From NCBI GenBank assembly GCA_937926355.1, contig CALAZP010000137.1, positions 1 through 40,683 on the forward strand: a DNA stretch of 40,683 bases, given 5' to 3'. Both the position numbers and the translations under genes were made by a program. Source of the stretch: an uncultured Saprospirales bacterium (GTDB lineage: Bacteria > Bacteroidota > Bacteroidia > Chitinophagales > Saprospiraceae). This document shows, one piece after another, positions 25,239-32,272 of this stretch (position 1 is its first letter; every line of letters begins with the position of its first letter). The notes under the pieces are model-generated. The model did no database searches. It was given only the letters and a program-made list of their open reading frames with translations, and was not told the origin of the DNA.

Positions 25239-25265
25239 AAAAAAAAAGGCCCTTTTTCAAGGACC
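25239..25265 (-). terminator. Attenuator terminator of the pheA operon
   Basis: On the minus strand GGTCCTT (25265-25259) pairs with AAGGGCC (25254-25248): 7 bp with one G-U pair, closed by a GAAA tetraloop (25258-25255). Nine U residues follow directly (25247-25239). It lies between the leader peptide stop and pheA, so it must be conditionally bypassed for the operon to be expressed. Confidence 0.88.
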
Positions 25266-25309
25266 ACTTTATTTTATCGAATTCAAACAGACAAAATCAG
25301 CAATCCTTG
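25258..25309 (-). promoter_or_regulatory. Antiterminator pairing of the pheA leader
   Basis: CAAGGATTGC (25309-25300), the last coding bases of the leader peptide, can pair over all 10 positions (three are G-U) with GTGGTCCTTG (25267-25258). That segment contains the 5' arm of the terminator, so the two structures exclude each other. A ribosome at the leader stop would cover 25309-25300 and allow termination; one stalled at the Tyr/Phe codons would leave it free and allow read-through. Confidence 0.75.
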
Positions 25310-25362
25310 TGGGATAAACTGAAGAAATAAAAATAAAAAAAATAGCTGTTTGAATGTTTCAT
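25297..25362 (-). CDS. pheL: Leader peptide of the pheA operon (Tyr/Phe-rich)
   Basis: A 21-codon open frame from ATG (25362-25360) to TGA (25299-25297). Residues 7-14 read YFFYFYFF (codons 25344-25321): eight consecutive aromatic codons, five Phe and three Tyr. The rest of the peptide is MKHSNS before and SLSHKDC after. These are the two amino acids made by the operon that follows, which is the hallmark of a ribosome-stalling attenuator. The frame is followed by a mutually exclusive antiterminator and terminator, and preceded by a TAGGTTTG -7 box about 18 bases before the ATG. The peptide itself is not expected to have a function. The symbol is used by analogy with the E. coli phe leader. 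Confidence 0.85.
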   Translation of the reverse strand: MKHSNSYFFYFYFFSLSHKDC

Positions 25363-25379
25363 ATCATCAACGTTCGAGA

Positions 25380-25387
25380 CAAACCTA
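25380..25387 (-). promoter_or_regulatory. Candidate -7 box of the pheA operon
   Basis: TAGGTTTG on the minus strand (25387-25380) fits TAnnTTTG exactly. The predicted start would be about 10 bases before the leader-peptide ATG, giving a compact attenuator transcript. No clear -33 TTTG is seen. Confidence 0.5.
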
Positions 25388-25448
25388 ATAATTATTTCAT
25401 TAGTATCATAAATAATTTTCAACTAATTTTAACCAATAAAGTCATATT

Positions 25449-26336
25449 ATGCGACCTCCATCCCTATTAGTTTTATCTGGAATTTTAATAAATTTCAACT
25501 TATTTGGACAAATACCCAGTTCATCGGTTTATCTCCTGCAACCTTCCGGAGTGAGTTCTAATTCTATTACATATGAACAGCCCAAATATCTCACTAATTT
25601 TAATCCAAATGGATATAATAACCACCCCATTTTCATAGACGACGACCATTTAATCATTTCCTCCAAACTACCTAACCAAAAAGAACCTGATCTCTACGAA
25701 CTTAATACTGCTGCTAAAACACTAAAAAAACTCACTCAAACTGTTTCCGGAGAATATTCCATAGCCCAGCTTCCTCCTAATAATAATTTGACTTTTATTA
25801 GACAGGAGAATTTTGAAAATGAAACCTTGATTAGAGTTTGGGAATTTCCAGAGGATAACCTTGGTCCTGGAAAACCCTTATTCCCTCACCTAACCAATAC
25901 CGGTTACCATTGCTGGTTAAATTCTGATCAAATTGCCCTATTTATAGTAGAAGGCCACAATCGATTGGTTATCACAGACCGAGAAGGTTTAAATTTTACC
26001 ACTGTCACTGAATATCCAGGAAGATGTTTTAAAATTTTACCGGATGGTAACCTCATTTATTTGTCTGAAATCCCAGATGAAGGACCTATGCTCAAAATAT
26101 TTAATCCCAATACTAACTCCAGTTTACCATTATTAAAACCTATTGGTCTGGGTCAAGATTTCGAAGTGGTAGATGAGACAATAATCATGGCCAATGGCAA
26201 GAAAATATATATGGCTAATTGGAGTCATGAAGTACCCGAATGGAAAGAATTCAGTAACTTGGAATGGATGCCAGGTGATAAAATTACGAGAATGGCGCTA
26301 TCTAAAAATGGACAATTAGCTATTGTCATGGAATAA
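25449..26336 (+). CDS. Exported WD40/TolB-like propeller protein
   Basis: A 295-residue protein with a signal peptide (MRPPSLLVLSGILINFNLFG then Q). The mature chain repeats the pattern of TolB-like or WD40-like blades: FNPNGYNNHPIFIDDDHLIISSK, LYELNTAAKTLKKLTQT, and later blades with DQIALFIVE, GNLIYLSE and KITRMALSKNGQLAIVME. The family in Bacteroidota is usually annotated only as PD40-containing or hypothetical periplasmic protein. No catalytic motif is visible, so a binding or scaffold role is inferred. It is monocistronic, divergent from the pheA leader, and overlaps the convergent glycosyltransferase gene by 21 bases. Confidence 0.8.
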   Translation: MRPPSLLVLSGILINFNLFGQIPSSSVYLLQPSGVSSNSITYEQPKYLTNFNPNGYNNHPIFIDDDHLIISSKLPNQKEPDLYELNTAAKTLKKLTQTVSGEYSIAQLPPNNNLTFIRQENFENETLIRVWEFPEDNLGPGKPLFPHLTNTGYHCWLNSDQIALFIVEGHNRLVITDREGLNFTTVTEYPGRCFKILPDGNLIYLSEIPDEGPMLKIFNPNTNSSLPLLKPIGLGQDFEVVDETIIMANGKKIYMANWSHEVPEWKEFSNLEWMPGDKITRMALSKNGQLAIVME

Positions 26337-28274
26337 AGCCCTATCCAATTCTTTCCAATTTTTTATCAAAATCAAAAAATCTTGATGCACACTATAATCC
26401 TTGGCATAGTTTAAATTTATTTTATCCACAATGGATGCATTTAGCTCCTCATCTATCTCTAAAAGAAAAGATAAATCAAGGATACCTTCTCTAATAATAG
26501 GCAATGCTCTTTCCTCAAATTTTTCAGTCTTTTTATACCCTACCCAAGATTTTTTACCAATAAAAACTTGAAATATATTAGAGGCAAACTGAAGAGGACG
26601 CCTTATTTTAAAGACCATAATGGGATACAATAAAATCAATAATAAAGCTGTGCTAATATCAAAAATCCTCTTGATTCGCCTATAAACAGGCTGGTTAATT
26701 GCGAAATCTAAATGCAATGTGAATAAATCGGCAAGGGTATTTTTAGAATGGCTTCCAATGATTTCACTTCCATCTTTAGGGAAAAGCCTGAACCTTATCT
26801 CCTCCTTACCCAAAATAGTCATAGCCCGAATAATTTCTGAGGCGTTCCAATCATCAGCGGAAAAAATGACATCTGTAATTTGTTCTGATTTAATTTTTTC
26901 TGGAATAGTTTCCAGTGACTTCCATCTCCCGAAATACTCATATTTCCAGCCTGCTGTATCTAGAATATGAATTGCCTTTTCCTCATTTGTTTTACTTCCA
27001 GCAAAAAGTACCCTGGGTCTCCTACCACTTTTTGACACTCTAGGGTGGTTGAATAGGAAACCTTGTACCTTCGGTAAAAACCAGCCTAAGAAAAGAGACA
27101 ATCCAACTCCGAAAACTATTAACATTCTGCTATTTCTTAACTCTACAGGCAAAAAACCATAGACAAATCCAATGGATAAACTTCCCATAAACCAGCCTTT
27201 TAATAAGGCATTTGAATGGACTTTTGAATCATACAAACCGCATAAATAATAAGAAAGACTCCATAGGGCTGCATAAAGGGGTGCATTCAGGGTATCAAAA
27301 GAATTGTTGTAATAATTAAGATCCTTAAAATAAAACAACGACCACCAGTTTTTAAGGATAATTAATCCCAAAAACGTTCCTAAAAAATGGGCGAAAGGAA
27401 AAAAAAGTTTCTCCACAAAAACAGCTATTGCCGAAGAAAAGGCCTTTGCATATATAGCCATTTTAAGCATAAAGACTAACCCTTTCTTTCCTCTTCCTCT
27501 GTAATGTTTTTCGGTATAAATTATCATGGCTTGATAAAAAATTCGCACATAGTTAAGCGTGCCCTTTTTAGTACTCTCCCCTTTGTAATGTACAATCGTG
27601 GTAGTAGGTAAATATTCAACCGAATAATCTGCCTTTTTTATTCTGAAAGAAAGATCTATATCTTCTCCGTACATAAAAAAAGCTTCATCCAAATAACCAA
27701 CCTCATCTAAAGCCCTTTTGGAAAGAAACATAAAAGCCCCAGGTAACACATCAACAGGTCCCATTTGATCCTTGGATTGATTTCCAAGATAATAGGCGTT
27801 AAAGAACCCGCTTTTTGGAAATATTTTGTTTAACCCTACCATCTTAAAGAAAGCAGTTCTAGGAGAAGGAAATCCCCTTTTAGATTCGGGCAAATATTTT
27901 CCGGTTCCATCAATCATTTTGACTCCAACTGCTCCTGTAAAAGGATGAGCTTCCATGTAATCAAAACATGTAGTGAGGGTTCGTTCCTGAAGTAAGGTAT
28001 CGGGATTAAGCAAAAGAATGTATTTACCTTTTGCTTTTTTAATCGCTTGATTATTGGCTTTGGAAAAACCTAAATTGTTTTCATTTACCAAAAGATTTAC
28101 TTCGGGAAAACACTTTTGGAGCATGTCAACCGAACCATCGACCGAACAATTGTCCACCACCCATATTTCACATTTAAGGAGAGCTGAGGCTTTTAATACA
28201 GAATTTAAACATGGCTCTAAAAAATGTCTTACGTTATAGTTTACGATAATAACGCTGATGTCAACTTCCCTCAC
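26316..28274 (-). CDS. Glycosyltransferase family 2 fused to degenerate sugar-phosphate transferase
   Basis: A 652-residue membrane protein. Residues about 1-235 form a GT2 domain (SVIIVNYNVRHFLEPCLNS, VVDNCSVDGSVDML, ILLLNPDTLL, and the acceptor-side YGEDIDLSFRIKK). Several membrane helices follow (about 290-400), then a Rossmann-like segment (about 415-515, PRVLFAGSKTNEEKAIHIL), and a C-terminal part (535-652) resembling a bacterial sugar transferase of WbaP/PglC type: KRIFDISTALLLILLYPIMVF, SWVGY, and INLNYAKDYSVHQDFLILIKNW. The usual catalytic stretch between the membrane helix and SWVG is replaced by a short linker, so this half is probably inactive. It likely adds a sugar during polysaccharide or glycolipid assembly. 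The start is GTG at 28274, overlapping the recR stop as GTGA. Confidence 0.85.
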   Translation of the reverse strand: MREVDISVIIVNYNVRHFLEPCLNSVLKASALLKCEIWVVDNCSVDGSVDMLQKCFPEVNLLVNENNLGFSKANNQAIKKAKGKYILLLNPDTLLQERTLTTCFDYMEAHPFTGAVGVKMIDGTGKYLPESKRGFPSPRTAFFKMVGLNKIFPKSGFFNAYYLGNQSKDQMGPVDVLPGAFMFLSKRALDEVGYLDEAFFMYGEDIDLSFRIKKADYSVEYLPTTTIVHYKGESTKKGTLNYVRIFYQAMIIYTEKHYRGRGKKGLVFMLKMAIYAKAFSSAIAVFVEKLFFPFAHFLGTFLGLIILKNWWSLFYFKDLNYYNNSFDTLNAPLYAALWSLSYYLCGLYDSKVHSNALLKGWFMGSLSIGFVYGFLPVELRNSRMLIVFGVGLSLFLGWFLPKVQGFLFNHPRVSKSGRRPRVLFAGSKTNEEKAIHILDTAGWKYEYFGRWKSLETIPEKIKSEQITDVIFSADDWNASEIIRAMTILGKEEIRFRLFPKDGSEIIGSHSKNTLADLFTLHLDFAINQPVYRRIKRIFDISTALLLILLYPIMVFKIRRPLQFASNIFQVFIGKKSWVGYKKTEKFEERALPIIREGILDLSFLLEIDEELNASIVDKINLNYAKDYSVHQDFLILIKNWKELDRALFHDNS

Positions 28275-28882
28275 AAGTTAGATTTATATGGCAATCTGGC
28301 AACAATGGAACGACCTAATGTCAATTCATCTGCATACTCTAATTCTCCACCAAAAGATACTCCTCTTGCGATGGTAGAAATAGAAACTCCTAAAGGTTCC
28401 AATTGTCTAGAAATATAAAATATGGTTGTTTCCCCTTCAATAGTTGGGCTAACTGCCATAATCAATTCTTTTATAGATTCTTTTTGGACCCTTTCTTGTA
28501 GGGCGTCAATGGTCAATTGCTCGGGACCTATTCCATCAATGGGAGAAATAATACCCCCCAAGACATGATACCTCCCATTGAATTGATCTGTCTCCTCTAT
28601 AGCCATTACATCTCTTATAGATTCCACTACACATAATATCTCCTTATTTCTGGAATCATCGGAACAAATTTGACATATTTTTTCATCTGAAAGATTGAAA
28701 CAATAACTGCATTTATTCACATTTTCAGCCATGGCAATAAGTGAATTAGCCAAATTTTTCACCTTTTCCTTGTCTTGTTTGAGGAGGTATAAAGCCAACC
28801 TCAATGCAGTCTTTTTTCCTATAGTAGGTAGCCCGCTTAATGCATCTACTGCCTGTTCTAATAACCTAGAAGAAAATTTCAT
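28271..28882 (-). CDS. recR: Recombination protein RecR
   Basis: RecR acts with RecF and RecO to load RecA at gaps in DNA. The 203-residue chain has the N-terminal helix-hairpin-helix region (LEQAVDALSGLPTIGKKTALRLALYLL), the four-cysteine zinc finger (CSYC...CQIC), and a Toprim domain (ILCVVESIRDVMAIEETDQFNGRYHVLGGIISPIDGIGPE, then GETTIFYISRQL). The C-terminal ARGVSFGGELEYADELTLGRSI is characteristic. It is the first gene of a two-gene unit with the glycosyltransferase, whose GTG start overlaps its TGA by 4 bases, a translational coupling without obvious functional logic. Confidence 0.97.
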   Translation of the reverse strand: MKFSSRLLEQAVDALSGLPTIGKKTALRLALYLLKQDKEKVKNLANSLIAMAENVNKCSYCFNLSDEKICQICSDDSRNKEILCVVESIRDVMAIEETDQFNGRYHVLGGIISPIDGIGPEQLTIDALQERVQKESIKELIMAVSPTIEGETTIFYISRQLEPLGVSISTIARGVSFGGELEYADELTLGRSIVARLPYKSNL

Positions 28883-28963
28883 AAATCAAATTTAGTAATA
28901 ACACCTTTTTTTTTCATTTTTGCCAACGAATGTTTGAGGAATAAAAACTCATTTTGATTAAGC

Positions 28964-28977
28964 TTGTTTACAAACAA
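28964..28977. promoter_or_regulatory. Palindrome upstream of the E2 gene
   Basis: TTGTTT and AAACAA form a 6-2-6 palindrome 11 bases before the ATG at 28989. It overlaps a near-consensus -7 box TAAGCTTG (28959-28966), with TTTG at 28932-28935 as a possible -33. An operator for the lipoyl-enzyme gene is possible. Confidence 0.3.
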
Positions 28978-28988
28978 AATAAATAATT

Positions 28989-30239
28989 ATGGCAGAAGTC
29001 ATTCGAATGCCCCGCATGAGTGACACCATGGAAGAGGGTAACATAGTTGGTTGGCTAAAAAAAGAGGGAGATCAGGTTGAATCTGGTGAAACTTTAGCAG
29101 AGGTAGAAACGGATAAAGCTACCATGGAGTTAGACAGTTTCACAGATGGTGTCCTGCTCCATATTGCTGTTAAAGAAGGTCCCGTTCCCATCGATGGCGT
29201 CATTGCCGTGATAGGTGAGGAGGGCGAAGATTGGAAAGCCGCTATCGAACAAGCAGGTTCCCCAGATTCTTCAAATAAAGAAACGGAAACTTCAACTTCT
29301 GAAGAACCTATCGCAAAAATTCATGAAGATAAAGGCCATACACCCGAACCCTCAACTACTGAGCAAAGAGTAAAAGCCTCTCCTCTAGCAAAATCAATAG
29401 CTAAAGAAGTAGGCATAGACCTAACTTCATTAAAAGGAAGTGGGGATTCGGGAAGAATTGTAAGAAAAGATGTCGAAGCGGCAATGCAACAAGCAACGCC
29501 TCAGGCTACACCCGTGGATTCAGTTGCTCCACCAACTGCCCTTTACCAAAGTTTTACCGCCACTCCAGAGGATAAGCCAGTTTCTCAAATGAGAAAAACA
29601 ATTGCTAGAAGATTAAGTGAAAGCAAATTTTCAGCACCTCATTTTTATTTATCCATTACCATAAACATGGATAAAGCTATAAGCACCAGAAAGAGTATCA
29701 ATGAAATGGCCGATGTAAAGGTTTCCTTCAACGATATGGTAATTAAAGCAGTTGCTGCAGCACTCAAATTACACCCAGCTATTAATTCTTCTTGGTTAGG
29801 AGACAAAATCAGATATAATCGCGAAGTAAATATTGGAGTTGCCGTTGCTGTAGAAGATGGTTTACTTGTACCGGTAATTAAAAATACGGATACTAAAACC
29901 TTAACTCAAATCAATGCAGAGGTGAAATACTTTGCTAGCAAAGCCAAGGATAAAAAACTTCAGCCTGATGAAATGAGTGGTAACACCTTTACCATATCTA
30001 ATTTGGGAATGTTTGGTATAGATGAATTTACTGCCATTATTAATCCACCAGATGCCTGCATTTTAGCAGTAGGTGGAATAAAGGCAGTTCCAGTGGTCAA
30101 AAATGGAACCATCGTTCCAGGTAATGAAATGAAACTAACCCTGTCTTGCGACCATAGAGTAGTAGATGGTGCTACGGGAGCTCAATTCTTAAATACCATT
30201 AAAGGCATGCTTGAAGACCCAATCAGAATGATTGTTTGA
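28989..30239 (+). CDS. pdhC: Dihydrolipoamide acetyltransferase, E2 of pyruvate dehydrogenase complex
   Basis: A 2-oxoacid dehydrogenase acyltransferase of 416 residues. A single N-terminal lipoyl domain (1-75) has the lipoylation site ETDKATMEL. An acidic linker (about 90-125) is followed by the peripheral subunit-binding domain (about 130-165, KASPLAKSIAKEVGIDLTSLKGSGDSGRIVRKDVE). The catalytic domain (about 195-416) ends with the active-site SCDHRVVDGATGAQFL. The first residues (MAEVIRMPRMSDTMEEG) favour pyruvate over 2-oxoglutarate as substrate. Many Bacteroidota pyruvate E2 proteins have two lipoyl domains; this one has only one. E1 genes are not adjacent. The TGA stop overlaps the ATG of the next gene by one base. 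Confidence 0.92.
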   Translation: MAEVIRMPRMSDTMEEGNIVGWLKKEGDQVESGETLAEVETDKATMELDSFTDGVLLHIAVKEGPVPIDGVIAVIGEEGEDWKAAIEQAGSPDSSNKETETSTSEEPIAKIHEDKGHTPEPSTTEQRVKASPLAKSIAKEVGIDLTSLKGSGDSGRIVRKDVEAAMQQATPQATPVDSVAPPTALYQSFTATPEDKPVSQMRKTIARRLSESKFSAPHFYLSITINMDKAISTRKSINEMADVKVSFNDMVIKAVAAALKLHPAINSSWLGDKIRYNREVNIGVAVAVEDGLLVPVIKNTDTKTLTQINAEVKYFASKAKDKKLQPDEMSGNTFTISNLGMFGIDEFTAIINPPDACILAVGGIKAVPVVKNGTIVPGNEMKLTLSCDHRVVDGATGAQFLNTIKGMLEDPIRMIV

Positions 30240-30607
30240 TGCAACCTAAAAAAACTTTAGTTCTAGGAGCTTCCCCCAACCCCGATCGAGCAGCTTTTCA
30301 GGCAGTTGCTCGATTGGCTAAAAATCAACATGAAGTTATACCCTTTGGAATCAAAAAAGGTAATGTAGAAGGTATTGCCATTCTCAATCAACTACCCGAT
30401 CAAATTGAAAACTTAGATACTGTAACCTTATATTTAAATCCTTCCGCTCAAGAAGATTACCGCGCCTATATCATCAAAATGAAGCCAAAGCGGGTCATTT
30501 TTAATCCTGGAACAGAGAATAAGTCTTTTGCTCAAGAACTGCAAAAACATGGGATTGAAACTCTATTTGCATGCACACTAGTCATGCTATCTCTGAAAAA
30601 TTACTGA
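30239..30607 (+). CDS. CoA-binding domain protein
   Basis: A 122-residue single-domain Rossmann protein of the CoA_binding_2 type, related to YccU-like proteins. Visible features are TLVLGASPNPDRAAFQAV (nucleotide-binding loop), HEVIPFGIKKGNVEGI, TVTLYLNPSAQEDY and RVIFNPGTENKSFAQEL. Members bind CoA, but the physiological role is not established. The frame extends to a TTG at 30236, but the ATG at 30239 overlaps the E2 stop by one base (TGATG) and is preferred. It is translationally coupled to the E2 gene. Its 3' end overlaps the convergent small gene by 7 bases. Confidence 0.85.
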   Translation: MQPKKTLVLGASPNPDRAAFQAVARLAKNQHEVIPFGIKKGNVEGIAILNQLPDQIENLDTVTLYLNPSAQEDYRAYIIKMKPKRVIFNPGTENKSFAQELQKHGIETLFACTLVMLSLKNY

Positions 30608-30810
30608 ACTCTCGGCATTTCCTCTCTACACTCCTCACCAGGTTTGCTACCGCAAACTGTGCACTCCCCTATATTGTTTTTAAGCATAGGATTATTTGTA
30701 GCACAAGTTCCTCTAAACTCATTTCCAGTAAAGATGTGGCGGATATTAATTAGCAGAAAAGAAATTCCAAAAAATCCGAAAACAATCGCTAAAACGTATA
30801 AAAATTCCAT
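30601..30810 (-). CDS. Small NqrM-like membrane protein with four cysteines
   Basis: A 69-residue protein with one N-terminal transmembrane helix (about 4-24, LYVLAIVFGFFGISFLLINI) and a C-terminal Cys-rich part of the form C-x(14)-C-x2-C-x6-C (GTCATNN, GECTVCGS, GEECREE). This resembles the small NqrM/DUF539-type proteins linked to Na+-translocating NADH:quinone reductase maturation, and short Bacteroidota relatives annotated only as membrane proteins. The Nqr genes are not in this window, so the assignment is tentative. It is convergent with the CoA-binding gene and divergent from mazG. Confidence 0.65.
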   Translation of the reverse strand: MEFLYVLAIVFGFFGISFLLINIRHIFTGNEFRGTCATNNPMLKNNIGECTVCGSKPGEECREEMPRVQ

Positions 30811-30811
30811 T

Positions 30812-30819
30812 TACTTTTG
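30812..30819 (+). promoter_or_regulatory. Candidate -7 box for mazG
   Basis: TACTTTTG fits TAnnTTTG and lies 37 bases before the ATG at 30857. No clear -33 element is visible. Confidence 0.4.
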
Positions 30820-30856
30820 ATTATTAAAATGCAAAAATAACCCTAATGGTTGTGAT

Positions 30857-31612
30857 ATGGAAAAAAAATTAAAGGCCTTCAAACGGCTACTTAGAATCAT
30901 GAAAACTCTAAGAGAAGAATGTCCATGGGATCAATCCCAAACCTTTGAATCCCTGAGAACGCTGACCATAGAAGAGACCTATGAATTGGGCGAAGCCATA
31001 CTGAATCAAGATCACCAAGAGATAAAAGAAGAGCTAGGAGATTTATTCATGCATTTAGTTTTTTACAGCATTATAGCTGAAGAAAATGGAGAATTTGACG
31101 TTAGCCAAATCCTTAATGATGTTTGCGAAAAGCTAATCATAAGACACCCTCACATATATGGCGAGAGGTTTCATGAAAATGAGCAGGAAGTAAGCAGTAA
31201 CTGGGAAAAAATAAAATTACAATCAGGAAAAAAATCTGTTTTAGAGGGCGTGCCAATAGGACTACCAGCTTTAGTAAAAGCTTACAGACTTCAGGATAAA
31301 ACTGCTCAAGTTGGATTTGAATGGAAATCTCGAGAAGACGTTTGGAAAAAAGTAGAAGAAGAAATAGGAGAATTAAAAGAAGCTATACGTATAGGTAATC
31401 CGACTGAAATAGAAGAAGAATATGGAGATGTTCTTTTTTCATTGGTCAATTATGGAAGATTTTTAAAAATTGATCCTGAAAATGCCCTAGAGAGAATAAA
31501 TAAAAAATTTAAAAAAAGATTTGAGTTTATCGAAACCCATTCGGATAAACCTATCTTTGAAATGACCTTAGAGGAAATGGATGTTTTATGGCAATTAGCT
31601 AAAGAACAATGA
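30857..31612 (+). CDS. mazG: Nucleoside triphosphate pyrophosphohydrolase MazG
   Basis: MazG hydrolyses nucleoside triphosphates to the monophosphate and pyrophosphate, a house-cleaning role. The 251 residues contain two tandem all-alpha MazG domains. The first has CPWDQSQTFESLRTLTIEETYELGEAI, then KEELGDLFMHLVFYS (EExxE...ExxD metal sites). The second has the KVEEEIGELKEAI and EEEYGDVLFSLVNYGRFL pattern. ANWEKIK-type and LPALVKAYRLQDKTAQVGFEW segments between them are typical. The start is ATG at 30857. A candidate promoter is upstream and the next gene has its own -7 box, so mazG seems to be a single transcription unit. Confidence 0.96.
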   Translation: MEKKLKAFKRLLRIMKTLREECPWDQSQTFESLRTLTIEETYELGEAILNQDHQEIKEELGDLFMHLVFYSIIAEENGEFDVSQILNDVCEKLIIRHPHIYGERFHENEQEVSSNWEKIKLQSGKKSVLEGVPIGLPALVKAYRLQDKTAQVGFEWKSREDVWKKVEEEIGELKEAIRIGNPTEIEEEYGDVLFSLVNYGRFLKIDPENALERINKKFKKRFEFIETHSDKPIFEMTLEEMDVLWQLAKEQ

Positions 31613-31629
31613 AAACACAAAAGAATTTT

Positions 31630-31637
31630 TAACTTTG
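31630..31637 (+). promoter_or_regulatory. Candidate -7 box for the bifunctional nuclease gene
   Basis: TAACTTTG fits TAnnTTTG and predicts a leader of about 40 bases before the ATG at 31685. Confidence 0.4.
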
Positions 31638-31684
31638 AACTAACTGGTCTTGTTAATGGATACAGAAATATACTTTTTTGATTA

Positions 31685-32272
31685 ATGAAAAAACTTGCTC
31701 TTGAGATTGTCGCCTTATCACATAGTGTAACGCAATCTCATAATTATGCTGTGGTACTAGGTGAAATAGAAGGAAATAGGCGACTACCTATAGTTATAGG
31801 AAGTTTCGAAGCACAAGCCATAGCTGTTTCAATGGAGAGGATGACTCCAAATAGACCATTGACTCATGATTTATTTAAAAATACACTGTCCTTATTTTCA
31901 ATCACTTTAAAAGAAATTGTAATCAATAATTTATTGGATGGAATTTTTTACGCCAAATTAATTTGCGAAAAAGACGGCGAAGTCCTTGAAATAGACTCCC
32001 GAACTTCTGATGCCTTAGCATTAGCAGTTAGATTCAGTTGTCCAATATATACTTTCGACTTTATACTCGATTCAGCTGGAATTATCTTAGAAGATACGGG
32101 AGAAACACCAACCACCCCAGAAGAATCACCTAAAGAAAAGCAACCCAAGTCTCTTTCAAAATTGTCTCTCGATAAATTATCCACCATGTTGGAAGAGGTT
32201 TTGGCGGAAGAAGATTATGAAAAAGCAGCGGAAATTAGGGACGAGCTTAATCGAAGGAAAGAAAATCAATAA
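31685..32272 (+). CDS. Bifunctional nuclease (BFN/DUF151) domain protein with UVR motif
   Basis: A 195-residue protein. Residues about 1-130 form a BFN domain (SHSVTQSHNYAVVLGEIEGNRRLPIVIGSFEAQAIAVSMERM, LTHDLFKN, IDSRTSDALALAVRFSCPIY). A Pro/Glu-rich linker (about 140-155) follows, and then a C-terminal UvrB/UvrC-like motif (LSTMLEEVLAEEDYEKAAEIRDELNRR). BFN proteins have been reported as nucleases with RNase and DNase activity in plants and bacteria, and the UVR motif mediates protein contact in UvrB and some other proteins. The combination is common in Bacteroidota. The 3' end overlaps the opposing threonine aldolase gene by 7 bases. Confidence 0.9.
   Translation: MKKLALEIVALSHSVTQSHNYAVVLGEIEGNRRLPIVIGSFEAQAIAVSMERMTPNRPLTHDLFKNTLSLFSITLKEIVINNLLDGIFYAKLICEKDGEVLEIDSRTSDALALAVRFSCPIYTFDFILDSAGIILEDTGETPTTPEESPKEKQPKSLSKLSLDKLSTMLEEVLAEEDYEKAAEIRDELNRRKENQ

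Noticed and set aside
28054..28418. Plus-strand open frames over the glycosyltransferase and recR genes
   Set aside because: They are antisense to well-supported genes, are short and have no protein-like features.
30236..30238. TTG start for the CoA-binding protein
   Set aside because: The ATG directly following at 30239 overlaps the E2 stop in the common TGATG arrangement and is the better start.
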